This document shows, piece by piece, positions 1 through 8,555 of a stretch of DNA of 39,292 nt. The notes under the pieces were generated by a model that was given only the letters and a program-made list of their open reading frames with translations, did not search any database and had not been told where the DNA came from. A program made the position numbers and the translations under genes. Numbering within the stretch: position 1 is the first letter of the stretch; every line of letters begins with the position of its first letter. Origin of the DNA: Acidobacteriota bacterium (GTDB taxonomy: Bacteria; Acidobacteriota; Terriglobia; Acidiferrales; UBA7541); the NCBI GenBank assembly GCA_027307115.1, contig DAHUXN010000038.1, positions 1-39,292 of the forward strand. The letters run 5' to 3'.

Positions 1-1
1 A

Positions 2-583
2 ATCGGGCACCCGCTGCCAGGAGTGAGCGTGCGCATTGTCGAGCCGGACACTGGCGCGGCGCTGGAAAACGATCAGCCGGGGCTGCTGCTGGTTCGCGGT
101 CCGAACATCATGCAAGGCTACCTGGGGCATCCGGAGAAGACCGCCGAAGTCTTGCGCGATGGCTGGTACGTGACGGGCGACATTGCGTCCATCGACGAAG
201 ACGGTTTTCTCGCGATTACGGACCGTCTGTCGCGCTTCAGCAAGATCGGCGGAGAAATGGTGCCGCACATTAAAATCGAAGACACGCTGCAAGAACTTGC
301 CGGCGCGACCGAACAAGCTTTCGTCGTGACGGGAGTTCCCGATAACCAGAAGGGCGAGCGGTTGGTGGTGCTGCATCGGCTAAGCGAAGATCAGTTGAGA
401 GAAATTCTGGAGAAACTGAGCAAAGCAGGCCTGCCAAATCTTTGGACGCCGCGGGCGAATCAATTTTTCCGCGTCGAGGAGTTTCCCCACCTCGGCACGG
501 GAAAATTGGACCTGCGCGCCATTCGCCAAATCGCAATGGAATACTCCTCCGATGACAGAGGCGAGCCCCACATCACCGCATGA
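2..583 (+). CDS. Aas-like acyl-ACP/acyl-CoA synthetase, C-terminal part (5' truncated by window edge)
   Basis: The frame is open to the left edge (it reads ...GHPLPGVSVR before the first internal GTG at 23), so this is the C-terminal part of a longer protein. It belongs to the AMP-forming adenylating enzyme family, which activates a fatty acid as acyl-AMP and transfers it to ACP or CoA. Visible motifs are GPNIMQGYL, the ATP-contacting GWYVTGDI, the hinge ITDRLSRFSKIGGEMVPH, and a C-terminal GTGKLD that carries the usual catalytic lysine. The RFSKIGGEMVPH hinge is typical of the synthetase half of Aas (2-acylglycerophosphoethanolamine acyltransferase/acyl-ACP synthetase), so lysophospholipid re-acylation is the best guess. 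The acyltransferase half, if present, is outside the window. The gene converges on mlaD with a 54-base gap and no obvious terminator. A plain acyl-CoA ligase is the main alternative. Confidence 0.85.
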   Translation: MGHPLPGVSVRIVEPDTGAALENDQPGLLLVRGPNIMQGYLGHPEKTAEVLRDGWYVTGDIASIDEDGFLAITDRLSRFSKIGGEMVPHIKIEDTLQELAGATEQAFVVTGVPDNQKGERLVVLHRLSEDQLREILEKLSKAGLPNLWTPRANQFFRVEEFPHLGTGKLDLRAIRQIAMEYSSDDRGEPHITA

Positions 584-637
584 TGAAATTCGCCGACCAA
601 TCCCGCTCTTAACTACGTCAACTCTTCCTCGCCAGTC

Positions 638-1705
638 TCAGAAGATTGACAGCTTTATGTGCAGGAACTTCTTCGGGTCTCGGCGGAAATCGCCAATCAT
701 CAGGCGCATATCGCCTGTAAGCCCGGTCATGTTGTTGTAAAGCTGCGGATCGGTGAAGAACTTACCCATGGTGCCCTGCCCGTTGTTCAGTTTTCCGGTC
801 ACGTCACGAACGTTCGCGGATGCGTCGCGCAAATTCGTGAAGACGGAATCGTCGGTGACCAATTTCCCGAGCGTTCCCTTTCCATCGCGCACACCTGCGA
901 GCAGCGCGTTGGAATTCGTCAGGAATTGTTTTGTCTGATCATAGACGACGGGATCGTAGACGAGCTTGCCCAGAGTTCCCTTCTGCGCCTGGATATCGCC
1001 AAAAATCGTTTCCGCGTGGCCCATGGTGGCGTCAACTTTGTTATACAGCTCGTCGGATACCACCAGCTTCCCGATCGATCCCTGCCCGGACTGAACGCCC
1101 GAGACGATTGACTCCGCCTTCGCGACCGTTGCATTCATGTGGTTGTACATCGACGGGTCGTAGATGAACTTGCCTATCGTGCCCTGCCCTTTGCGCACCG
1201 CGCCGATGATGTCGCCGACTTGTTGTGTCAGCTGGCCGAGATTCGCCTCCAGCTCCACGCCGCGCTCGACGATCTCTTGCATGTTATTTCCAGCGATTCC
1301 GGGGATCGTCCCTTGGTTCTGGACCACCTGCCCCGAGCCGCGCGAGATATTGACGTAACGATTCCCGAGAAGGCCCGAGGTCACAAGGCTGGCCTGCGAA
1401 TCGGTGCGAATCAGGCTCTGGTAGCGTTTATCGATGCGCATGTCGATTTGGATATTCTGCATGTGATCGGCTGGATGTGGATTGATGGTCAGTTTTTGCA
1501 CATTCCCGACCATGAGGCCGTCCAGGCTCACAGGCGCACCAACCTGGAGATCCGAGACCTCAGGGAGAAACGTCTTCAACGAGTATTTCGGCCCCCAGTT
1601 CACACCGGTCACATAGAAAACCGCAACCGCCAGAAGCACCAATCCGGCCAGAACGAACAGTCCCACTCGAAGCTCGGTCCAGGTAATTTGCTTGCGCTGC
1701 GCCAT
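638..1705 (-). CDS. mlaD: MlaD-like MCE-domain lipid transport protein with five 34-residue repeats
   Basis: Substrate-binding component of an MCE/Mla lipid transporter, anchored in the inner membrane and projecting into the periplasm. The N-terminus has a single hydrophobic segment (about residues 13-33), followed by the MCE domain (about 38-120, containing VSDLQVGAPVSLDGLMVGNV). The protein is 355 residues, against about 180 in E. coli MlaD. The extra length is mostly five tandem 34-residue units at 170-203, 204-237, 238-271, 272-305 and 306-339, each with the pattern G-x-GT-x-GK-[LF]-x3-D-x3-[YF]. The ATG at 1705 follows a strong AGGAGGG ribosome binding site. It lies 57 bases downstream of mlaF and is the last gene of the mlaE-mlaF-mlaD operon. 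MCE identity is firm; the transported lipid is not known from sequence. Confidence 0.9.
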   Translation of the reverse strand: MAQRKQITWTELRVGLFVLAGLVLLAVAVFYVTGVNWGPKYSLKTFLPEVSDLQVGAPVSLDGLMVGNVQKLTINPHPADHMQNIQIDMRIDKRYQSLIRTDSQASLVTSGLLGNRYVNISRGSGQVVQNQGTIPGIAGNNMQEIVERGVELEANLGQLTQQVGDIIGAVRKGQGTIGKFIYDPSMYNHMNATVAKAESIVSGVQSGQGSIGKLVVSDELYNKVDATMGHAETIFGDIQAQKGTLGKLVYDPVVYDQTKQFLTNSNALLAGVRDGKGTLGKLVTDDSVFTNLRDASANVRDVTGKLNNGQGTMGKFFTDPQLYNNMTGLTGDMRLMIGDFRRDPKKFLHIKLSIF

Positions 1706-1762
1706 TTATTCCCTCCTGTGATCTAAGTCGAATTCCGCCGTGCCGTTACTCAACAGATGCTC

Positions 1763-2593
1763 TCAAGATAAAAACTCACGCAAATAAGGATCCGCCGATT
1801 TCAATAATTCCTGTGTCTCACCTTGGAAATAAACTTGAGCGTCGCGAAGCACCAAAAAATTCGTCGGAGAAAACTGCCGGCCTTTGCCATCTTCCCAAAT
1901 GGGAACAACACGGTCCGACTTCGAATCAAAAGCAAAATTCGCCAGGCCGAAAGCATCTTGGAGACGATGGGTGGCCAAAAGAGACGTCACGCCGTTCAAA
2001 TCGCGCAGACGCAAGATCAGCGTGATGATGGTCTGGCTCGTCACCGGATCGAGGCCGCCCGTCGGCGAATCGTAATAAACGATCGGCGGCTGGTCGATCA
2101 GCGCGCGCGCAATGGAAACGCGACGGCGCATTCCGCCGGAAAGTTCATCGGGAAATTTGTCGTAAGCGTCCTCCATTTCGACGAAACGGAGCGCTTCGCG
2201 GACGCGCGGTTCAGTCTCTTCGATCGCGACGGACTCCTCGCGCAGACGAAAGGACACATTATCGGCCACATTGAGCGAGTCGAAGAGCGCCCCTTCTTGA
2301 AAAACGAACCCGATGCGCCGCCGGAAATCGAGCAAATCGACTTCCTTCATTTCCGTGAGATCGTGGCCCATCACCACCACGCGGCCGGATTGCGGACGCA
2401 ACAGGCCAGCCGCAACTTTGAGGAGCACAGTCTTGCCAGAGCCGCTTTCGCCAAGAATCACCTTCGTTTCACCAGGAACAACTTCAAAGGAGATTCCCCG
2501 GAGCACTTCTCCTTCATCGAAGCCGATGCTGACGTCTTCGAATCGGATGAGCGGCTCGCCAGGAGTGTTGTCAATTGTGGGCTTTGCTGCCAT
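1763..2593 (-). CDS. mlaF: MlaF-like ABC transporter ATPase with Walker B Glu replaced by Ser
   Basis: Cytoplasmic ATPase that should energise the MlaE permease and the MlaD shuttle. In order it has Walker A GESGSGKT (48-55), Q-loop FQEGALFDSL (near 98), ABC signature LSGGMRRR (151-158), and the Walker B/D-loop DSPTGGLDP (175-183). A histidine switch sits in LLATHR. The usual catalytic glutamate after the Walker B aspartate is serine 176; the codons read GAT TCG. I chose ATG 2593, which has GAGG three bases upstream. An in-frame ATG at 2608 would add MELRA but has no ribosome binding site. The gene sits 81 bases after mlaE and 57 before mlaD. The family assignment is secure; whether hydrolysis is normal is open. 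Confidence 0.9.
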   Translation of the reverse strand: MAAKPTIDNTPGEPLIRFEDVSIGFDEGEVLRGISFEVVPGETKVILGESGSGKTVLLKVAAGLLRPQSGRVVVMGHDLTEMKEVDLLDFRRRIGFVFQEGALFDSLNVADNVSFRLREESVAIEETEPRVREALRFVEMEDAYDKFPDELSGGMRRRVSIARALIDQPPIVYYDSPTGGLDPVTSQTIITLILRLRDLNGVTSLLATHRLQDAFGLANFAFDSKSDRVVPIWEDGKGRQFSPTNFLVLRDAQVYFQGETQELLKSADPYLREFLS

Positions 2594-2619
2594 TGCCCTC
2601 AATTCCATTGCGCGAAGCG

Positions 2620-2625
2620 ATTATA
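2620..2625 (-). promoter_or_regulatory. Possible internal -10 element before mlaF
   Basis: A perfect TATAAT reads leftwards in the mlaE-mlaF gap, about 27 bases before the preferred mlaF start. There is no convincing -35 hexamer at 16-18 bases and no TGn extension, so this may be chance. Confidence 0.2.
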
Positions 2626-2674
2626 GATGGAAACTCGCCATTCTGGCCGGAGGAAAAACGGCGGCCGCGAGCTC

Positions 2675-3496
2675 TCAGGAGACGAACCAGTAGAGCAGCA
2701 GTTTGCCAAGGAAGAAGTCACTCACCAGAATCGCCACGGAAGCGACAACCACGGCCGTCGTGGTGGCTCGGCCCACACCCTGCGTGCCGCCGCGCGTTCG
2801 CAGCCCGTAGAAACAGGCTACAGTAGCGATAATGATCGCGAACACCACAGGCTTGGCCAAACCCATAACCAGATCGCCGAACGCCAAAGCCTGGATGGCG
2901 CGATTCCAGAATTCGACGGCGCTCAGCCCGAGCGTGAAGTGCGCGACAATGTAGCCTCCGATCAAACCGACCAGATCCGCTACCGCCGTTAGCAGCGGCA
3001 ACGTGAGAACCGTCGCAATCAGCCGCGGCACCACCAGTTTCCGCACGGGATCCGTGCCCAGCGCGCGCATCGCGTCCACTTGCTCTGTAACCACCATGGA
3101 GCCCAACTCCGAGGCGATGCCCGACCCGTTACGCCCCGTCACCAGCAAACCGGCAATCGTCGGCCCCAGTTCGCGCACCAGCGCAATCGCCACCGTGTCG
3201 CCTGTCAGCGCCGTTTCACCGAAGCGCTGAAATTGCGCCGCGGTATTCAAAACCATCACTCCGCCGATGAAAAAGCCGGTCAGTAAAATAATCGGCAGCG
3301 AGCCCACGCCAATCGCGTCCATTTGCTCGAGCACGTCCTCCGGGTAGCGTGGCGCGCTGAACATTTTCGCAAGAGCGTCGCCCACCAAATAGGAATAGCT
3401 CTGCAATGAAAGGATCTGCCGCTTGAGCGCGTCATTCAGCCCAGCGATTGGCGAAGGTTTGGTGTACTCCGGCGTTTTGGGGGTGAGCGTCGCCAT
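2675..3496 (-). CDS. mlaE: MlaE-like ABC transporter permease
   Basis: Inner-membrane permease of the MCE lipid transporter (273 residues, usual size about 260). Several hydrophobic helices follow residue 60. The family signature runs from about 113 to 158 and includes GRNGSGIASELGSM, VTEQVDAMRALGTDP and a following PR. The start is set at the ATG of MATLTPKTPE, because homologous permeases begin close to this point; the open frame continues about 150 codons upstream, but that part overlaps aroC and has no family resemblance. No strong ribosome binding site is visible. It is the first gene of a three-gene operon with mlaF and mlaD. No mlaB or mlaC is present nearby, so the periplasmic shuttle, if any, is encoded elsewhere. 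Confidence 0.9.
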   Translation of the reverse strand: MATLTPKTPEYTKPSPIAGLNDALKRQILSLQSYSYLVGDALAKMFSAPRYPEDVLEQMDAIGVGSLPIILLTGFFIGGVMVLNTAAQFQRFGETALTGDTVAIALVRELGPTIAGLLVTGRNGSGIASELGSMVVTEQVDAMRALGTDPVRKLVVPRLIATVLTLPLLTAVADLVGLIGGYIVAHFTLGLSAVEFWNRAIQALAFGDLVMGLAKPVVFAIIIATVACFYGLRTRGGTQGVGRATTTAVVVASVAILVSDFFLGKLLLYWFVS

Positions 3497-3517
3497 CGTG
3501 CAAATTAGAGCTTCGAC

Positions 3518-3546
3518 AGCGTAGCGTTGACTATGGAGGACGTCAA
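3518..3546 (-). promoter_or_regulatory. Candidate promoter for mlaEFD
   Basis: Reading leftwards there is TTGACG, a 17-base spacer, then TACGCT, about 22 bases before the mlaE ATG. The -35 is good and the -10 is weak. It lies in the divergent mlaE/aroC region, where a promoter is expected. Confidence 0.35.
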
Positions 3547-3581
3547 GGCATCTTGGAGTGAATTTCCAAACGCATGATTGC

Positions 3582-3610
3582 TTTACGAGCGGTGGAGCGT
3601 CCGGTAGAAT
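3582..3610 (+). promoter_or_regulatory. Candidate promoter for aroC and following genes
   Basis: TTTACG (3582-3587), a 17-base spacer and TAGAAT (3605-3610) lie 36 bases before the aroC ATG. The spacing is ideal for a sigma-70 type promoter and the position fits the head of the plus-strand gene series. Confidence 0.45.
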
Positions 3611-3646
3611 CGTGCGTCTTTCGACTGCACGCGAACACTCGACGAA

Positions 3647-4831
3647 ATGCTGCGATTCTTCACGGCCGGCGAATCTCACGGGCAAGCGCTGATTGCCTGG
3701 ATCTCTGGACTGCCCGCGGGCGTTCCGGTCGAACTGGAATTCGTGAATCGCGAGATGCACCGCAGGCAGCTCGGATACGGCCGCGGTGGAAGGCAGAAGA
3801 TCGAAAAGGATCACGCTGAATTTCTGGCCGGCGTGCGCCACGGAAAAACAATCGGCGCTCCCATCGCCATTCGCATCGAGAATCGCGACTGGAAAAATTG
3901 GGAGAAGGCTCTGCCGGTCGAGGATGCCGACGGCGCCGACGACAGTGGTCACGATGCGCAGCGGCGCCTGACTTCACCGCGCCCTGGGCATGCGGACCTT
4001 GCGGGCGCGTTAAAATTTAATTTCCACGACGCGCGATACATCCTGGAGCGAGCTTCCGCGCGGGAAACGGCCGCGCGAACAAGCGCAGGCGCTGTTGCCA
4101 AGCTGCTGTTGCGCGAATTTGGCATCAGCGTCTTGAGTCACACAATCGCCGTGGGACCTGTAAAGCTCGAACGCGCCGCGCAGTGGAACGAAATTGAGTC
4201 CATTTGCGCGAACTTGGACTCGCCGCTGCGATGCGTGGATGCGGAAATCGAAGCGCGCATGAAGGCCGAAGTTGATAGAGCGTTGCGCGCGGGCGATTCC
4301 GTGGGAGGAATTTTTGAGGTTGTTGCCCGCGGCGTTCCCCCGGGACTCGGCAGCCACGCACAGTGGGACGAGAAACTCGATGGGCGGCTGGCGCGCGCGG
4401 TGATGTCGATACAAGCGGTAAAGGGCGTTGAGCTCGGCACCGGAATCGCGAATGCGACTTCCTACGGCTCGGAAGTTCAGGATGAGATTCGGTATGATGG
4501 GGAGAAAAAGCGCTTTCAGAGAAGCTCGAATCGCGCCGGTGGAATTGAAGGCGGAATCACAAACGGCGAAAATGTGGTCGTGCGAGGTTATCTGAAGCCC
4601 ATTTCGACATTGCGGCGCGCGCTGGGCTCCGCGGACTTGAACAGCAAGGCAAGCATCAAGGCCGCGTATGAACGGTCAGACATTTGTGTTGTGCCGGCGG
4701 CCGGCGTGATAGCTGAAGCGATGGTTGGATATGTGCTCGCCGAAGCGTTCTTGGAAAAATTCGGCGGAGATTCGCTCGAAGAAACGCGCCGGAATTTTCA
4801 AGGCTATCAAAAGCAATTGGACGAATTCTAG
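3647..4831 (+). CDS. aroC: Chorismate synthase
   Basis: Catalyses the last shikimate-pathway step, converting 5-enolpyruvylshikimate-3-phosphate to chorismate with reduced FMN, in the cytoplasm. The 394-residue length is within the family range. Visible signatures are GESHG (8-12), GYGRGGRQ (about 43-50), RPGHADL, the [10 protein letters not shown] block, and the C-terminal [17 protein letters not shown] region. The ATG at 3647 directly precedes the conserved [11 protein letters not shown] start. The ribosome binding site is weak. It is the first gene of the plus-strand run; def follows after 50 bases. No other aro gene is in the window. Confidence 0.97.
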   Translation: MLRFFTAGESHGQALIAWISGLPAGVPVELEFVNREMHRRQLGYGRGGRQKIEKDHAEFLAGVRHGKTIGAPIAIRIENRDWKNWEKALPVEDADGADDSGHDAQRRLTSPRPGHADLAGALKFNFHDARYILERASARETAARTSAGAVAKLLLREFGISVLSHTIAVGPVKLERAAQWNEIESICANLDSPLRCVDAEIEARMKAEVDRALRAGDSVGGIFEVVARGVPPGLGSHAQWDEKLDGRLARAVMSIQAVKGVELGTGIANATSYGSEVQDEIRYDGEKKRFQRSSNRAGGIEGGITNGENVVVRGYLKPISTLRRALGSADLNSKASIKAAYERSDICVVPAAGVIAEAMVGYVLAEAFLEKFGGDSLEETRRNFQGYQKQLDEF

Positions 4832-4881
4832 CGCAAGAGACGAGACATACAAATGAGACACGCAAACGAGGCACGTAAACA

Positions 4882-5391
4882 ATGATCCATCCGATAACGA
4901 AGTTCCCAGCCGCGGTGCTAGACCAGCCCACGAAGCCAATCGAAAAATTCGACGCGGACTTGGCGAAGCTTACCGAGGACATGTTCGAGTCCATGTACGC
5001 CGCTCAGGGCGTGGGACTGGCCGCGCCGCAGATTGGCCTGGGCTTGCGCATAGCGGTAATCGACGTAACCGTCGGCAAGAATCCGGAAGCGAAACTCGTG
5101 CTCGCAAATCCGGAAATCATTCGCACCGAAGGCGAACAGCGCGAAGAAGAGGGCTGTTTGTCTGTTCCGGGATTTCGCGGAAACGTCCTGCGGCCCAAAT
5201 ATGTGACTGTGCGCGCACAAGACGTCACCGGGAAAGAGTACGAAATGCGCGCCGAAGGTCTGCTGGCCCGCGCGTTTTGCCACGAAATCGATCATCTCCA
5301 CGGAATACTTTTTCTGACCCACTTGAGCATGTTGAAGCGCGACCTGATCAAACGAAAAATCCGCAAGTTGACGAAAACCGGGGAGTGGTAG
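4882..5391 (+). CDS. def: Peptide deformylase
   Basis: Metalloenzyme that removes the formyl group from the N-terminal methionine of nascent proteins. All three family motifs are present: GVGLAAPQIG (43-52), EEGCLSVPG (89-97, metal-ligand Cys92) and HEIDH (134-138, two metal-ligand His and the catalytic Glu). The 169-residue length is typical. It is followed after only seven bases by fmt, whose product adds the formyl group that Def removes. This def-fmt pairing is common in bacteria and suggests co-transcription. Confidence 0.97.
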   Translation: MIHPITKFPAAVLDQPTKPIEKFDADLAKLTEDMFESMYAAQGVGLAAPQIGLGLRIAVIDVTVGKNPEAKLVLANPEIIRTEGEQREEEGCLSVPGFRGNVLRPKYVTVRAQDVTGKEYEMRAEGLLARAFCHEIDHLHGILFLTHLSMLKRDLIKRKIRKLTKTGEW

Positions 5392-5398
5392 GAGAACC

Positions 5399-6352
5399 GT
5401 GCCGCTTCGAATTGTTTTTTGCGGCACGCCGGCGTTCGGTTTACCTTCCTTGAAAACCCTGCTGGCTGCTCCGCAATTTTCCGTGGAGGCGGTGGTCACG
5501 CAGCCTGACCGTCCACGCAGAAGAGGTCAAAATCCCGCGCATTCACCCGTCAAAGATGCCGCGCTCGAAGCCAAGCTGCCGATTTATCAACCCGAGAAAA
5601 TCAAGTCGCCGGATGCCGCCGAATTTTTGAAACGGATCGCGCCCGACGCCGTTGTCATCATCGCCTATGGACAAATTATTCCGCGCGGCTTGCTTGAAAT
5701 TCCCAAACTTGGCTGGATCAATTTGCACGGTTCATTGCTGCCTCGATATCGCGGAGCGGCTCCTATCCAGCGCGCAATTCTCAACGGCGACGGGCGCACG
5801 GGTTTGACGACGATGCGCATTGACGCGGGACTCGATACCGGACCGATTCTCGAACAGCTTGAAATGGAAATCGGAGCGGACGAGACTGCGCCGGAATTAA
5901 TGGCGCGCATGGGCGAGGCGGGAACGTCGCTGCTTATTCACACTCTGCAACAGCTCGCGATCGGCGAACTCACACCAAAACCCCAAAACAATGCGCTCGC
6001 AACGTTTGCGCCGCCGCTGAAAAAAGAAGAGGGGCTGCTCGATTGGAGCCGCCCTGCACGTGAGATTTATAACCGCATTCGAGCCTTCCAGCCATGGCCA
6101 GGCACGTACACACACTTTCGCGGGCGATTGTGTCACCTATGGGGACATCCAGCGGAGAGTCCGGCCGACATAGGCGCACATGAGCCTGGGTCCATCGTCG
6201 AAAGCCGCGGGGAAATGCATGTGGCATGCGGCGAAGGGACATGGCTGCGCGTCGAGCACATCCAGCCTGAAGGACGCAAACGCATGAGCGCGGGCGAATT
6301 CGCGAACGGCGCGCGAATTTCCTCCGCCGAAAAATTCACTTCATCGCAGTAG
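5399..6352 (+). CDS. fmt: Methionyl-tRNA formyltransferase
   Basis: Formylates initiator methionyl-tRNA using 10-formyltetrahydrofolate. The formyltransferase N-terminal domain has FCGTPAFGLPSL near the start, the catalytic region NLHGSLLPRYRGAAPIQ (Asn108, His110, SLLP at 112-115) and the DTGPI motif with Asp146. The C-terminal OB-like domain fills the rest; total length 317 is normal. The start is GTG at 5399, supported by AGGAG eight bases upstream that overlaps the def stop codon. The stop abuts the rsmB start region, so def-fmt-rsmB look like one transcription unit. Confidence 0.97.
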   Translation: MPLRIVFCGTPAFGLPSLKTLLAAPQFSVEAVVTQPDRPRRRGQNPAHSPVKDAALEAKLPIYQPEKIKSPDAAEFLKRIAPDAVVIIAYGQIIPRGLLEIPKLGWINLHGSLLPRYRGAAPIQRAILNGDGRTGLTTMRIDAGLDTGPILEQLEMEIGADETAPELMARMGEAGTSLLIHTLQQLAIGELTPKPQNNALATFAPPLKKEEGLLDWSRPAREIYNRIRAFQPWPGTYTHFRGRLCHLWGHPAESPADIGAHEPGSIVESRGEMHVACGEGTWLRVEHIQPEGRKRMSAGEFANGARISSAEKFTSSQ

Positions 6353-6375
6353 GTTTGCCTGAGGCCGCAACGAGA

Positions 6376-7746
6376 ATGCCAATCAGTCCCGCCAGAACAA
6401 TTGCCTTCGACGTTTTGCTGCGCGTGGAGAACGAGGCGGCGTACGCGTCAGAGGTGCTCCATGCGCGTCTGAGCGAAAACACGGCCGCGAAGGTCAGCGC
6501 CCGCGATGCGGCGTTGGCGACCGAGATCGTCATGGGCGCGTTGCGATGGCAACGATTGCTCGATTTTTTCATCGAGCAATACACGGCGAAAAAGACTATC
6601 GCCCTCGACGTTGAAGTGCTCATTGCGCTGAGGATCGGAATCTACCAGCTGCGGCATCTCGCGCGAATTCCGGCGAGCGCGGCCGTGCACGAATCCGTCG
6701 AATTGGTCAAACGCGCGCGAAAACAATCCGCCGCATCTCTGGTAAACGCAGTCCTGAGACGCGCTGCCGCCGAGAGCGCCAAGCCGGCACGCGATTTCCT
6801 CCCGCCGGAAGAGAAATCTGCGGACACTGTGGCGCTTCACCATTCTCATCCCACATGGCTCGTCGAGCGCTGGCTCGAACGGTTTGGGCGCGAAAGAACC
6901 GTGGCGCTCCTCGAAGCAAATAACGAGGCGCCACGAAGGGTTTGCGCCGTGCTTGGCCACGAAAATCGCGAAGAGGTGTTGCGCTCGCTCGCTGATGCGC
7001 AGGTAGTTTGTGAGCCCGGCAGGCTGGCGCGCGATGCCATCACAATCCGAAGCGGCGACGTGACGCAGACGAAAGCGTTCCAGAATGGATGGATCAGTTT
7101 TCAGGACGAAGCCTCGCAGATCATCCCGCTGCTTCTGCACGTGAAAGCCGGAGAATCAGTCCTCGATGTATGCGCCGCGCCGGGGGGCAAGACGATGGTC
7201 TTGGCGCAGAAGACTGGGCGGGCTGGTTTGGTAATTGCGGCCGATCGCCGCGAAAATCGCCTGCGCGCGATGCGCGAAAGGCTGGCGCACGCGCACGTGC
7301 CGAATGTGAAGATGATTGCTTTGGACGGAACGGCGTCGCTTCCCTTCCGCGCCACATTCGACCGCATTCTGGTGGATGCACCGTGCTCCGGCACAGGCAC
7401 ATTGTCGCGCAATCCGGAAATTCGGTGGAAGCTGAAGCCGACCGATCTGGTCGAACTGCACGCGCGTCAGGTGATGCTGCTCCATTCCGCGCTGGAGTGC
7501 CTCGCACCCGAGGGACGGCTCTTGTATTCGACATGCTCGCTCGAGCCCGAGGAGAATGAAGGCGTGGTGAGCGAAGTGTTACACGCGCATCCCGAATTCC
7601 GTGCGGTTCGTGTGGAAATCCCCACCGCCGCGCTCGTCGAAGGCGTACGCGCCGAGACGCTCGTTGACAGCAGCGGTGCATTTCGGACGTTTCCTCCGCT
7701 TCACTTCACGGACGGATTTTTTGCCGCGGTGTTGTCCGGCCGGTAA
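6376..7746 (+). CDS. rsmB: 16S rRNA (cytosine-967-C5) methyltransferase
   Basis: Methylates C967 of 16S rRNA with S-adenosylmethionine. An N-terminal NusB-like RNA-binding domain (about residues 3-140) is followed by a Rossmann methyltransferase domain. SAM-binding motif DVCAAPGGKT starts at residue 264. The two conserved cysteines are in DAPCSGTG (Cys337) and YSTCS (Cys387), the latter being the expected nucleophile. The start is uncertain: ATG 6376 has GAGG 11 bases upstream, whereas an in-frame TTG at 6355, three bases past the fmt stop, would add seven residues. I prefer the ATG because family members begin near SPARTIAFDVLLRV. Confidence 0.95.
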   Translation: MPISPARTIAFDVLLRVENEAAYASEVLHARLSENTAAKVSARDAALATEIVMGALRWQRLLDFFIEQYTAKKTIALDVEVLIALRIGIYQLRHLARIPASAAVHESVELVKRARKQSAASLVNAVLRRAAAESAKPARDFLPPEEKSADTVALHHSHPTWLVERWLERFGRERTVALLEANNEAPRRVCAVLGHENREEVLRSLADAQVVCEPGRLARDAITIRSGDVTQTKAFQNGWISFQDEASQIIPLLLHVKAGESVLDVCAAPGGKTMVLAQKTGRAGLVIAADRRENRLRAMRERLAHAHVPNVKMIALDGTASLPFRATFDRILVDAPCSGTGTLSRNPEIRWKLKPTDLVELHARQVMLLHSALECLAPEGRLLYSTCSLEPEENEGVVSEVLHAHPEFRAVRVEIPTAALVEGVRAETLVDSSGAFRTFPPLHFTDGFFAAVLSGR

Positions 7747-7814
7747 CGCGCATTCTTCCCGGCGTTGAAACCAACCCATGCGGATGTTAGTGTCGTTTCT
7801 GCCGAGGCGAAACT

Positions 7815-8540
7815 TTGGGATTCCGGGAACGAAGCGAATGGGTCGGACGGATGGCGCTGCTGACTTTCGTGCTGGCGTCTGTGGCCTTTCTGAGCGCGAT
7901 TCTGACTATGCGTTTCGCCATTCAGGGGCGCGAAATCGTGACTCCCGATCTGACTCGCGTAGCGCTTTCGCCAGCACAGAGAGAACTCGAAGCGCGTGGC
8001 CTTCACCTTAGGGTCGAAGATCGTGTCTACAGCAGCCTTCCGGCGGGCGTTATCGCGCGGCAAAGCCCCTCCGCCGGAACGCCCTTGAAAGTGGGCGAAT
8101 TGGTCCACGTGGTTGTCAGCCTTGGCCAGCAGACAGTAACAATCCCACAACTCGACGACCGCAGTTTGCGTGCCGCGCAAATTGAATTATTGAGCGGAGG
8201 ACTGCAAACCGGCGAAGTGTCCAGCGCTCATCTGCCGGAATTCCCGCCGGACATTGTGCTGCAACAGGATCCACCGGCTGGCTCAACCGATGCGAGCAGC
8301 CCGCACGTGGATATGCTGGTTTCGTTGGGACCGCAACCGCCCGCCTACGTGATGCCGGGCTTCGAGGGTCTGCCTCTTGCGGAAGCCCAACAACAATTAT
8401 CCGCCGCTGGATTGAAAGTGGCCAAAATCACGCCGCTGCCGCTGACAGGCCGGCCGCCGGGAACGGTAACGTCTCAACTTCCGCAGCGCGGCGCACGGGT
8501 CGAGCCTGGCGCAAGCGTCGAACTGCAAGTAGCGCAATAA
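7815..8540 (+). CDS. Membrane-anchored protein with three PASTA domains
   Basis: A 241-residue protein with one transmembrane segment (about 13-35), a short cytoplasmic N-terminus and three extracytoplasmic PASTA domains at roughly 39-104, 106-172 and 176-240. The repeated [VI]xxQ-x-P-x-AG and VS-x-G pattern shows the domains clearly. PASTA domains bind muropeptides or beta-lactams in Ser/Thr kinases and penicillin-binding proteins, but no kinase or transpeptidase domain is attached here. The start is TTG at 7815 with GAGG seven bases upstream; ATG 7851 would remove part of the membrane segment. It lies 68 bases after rsmB and before rpe. A role in sensing or binding cell wall is inference only. 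Confidence 0.85.
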   Translation: MGFRERSEWVGRMALLTFVLASVAFLSAILTMRFAIQGREIVTPDLTRVALSPAQRELEARGLHLRVEDRVYSSLPAGVIARQSPSAGTPLKVGELVHVVVSLGQQTVTIPQLDDRSLRAAQIELLSGGLQTGEVSSAHLPEFPPDIVLQQDPPAGSTDASSPHVDMLVSLGPQPPAYVMPGFEGLPLAEAQQQLSAAGLKVAKITPLPLTGRPPGTVTSQLPQRGARVEPGASVELQVAQ

Positions 8541-8555
8541 GCGCGACTGTGCCTG

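Noticed and set aside
638-1726. Long plus-strand open frames opposite mlaD (for example 659-1111 and 1139-1726)
   Set aside because: Antisense shadows of a G+C-rich, repeat-containing gene; no ribosome binding sites and no recognisable protein features.
3497-3952. Upstream extension of the mlaE reading frame (about 150 extra codons)
   Set aside because: It overlaps the first 300 bases of aroC on the other strand, has no membrane or MlaE character, and the MlaE family begins close to the ATG at 3496.
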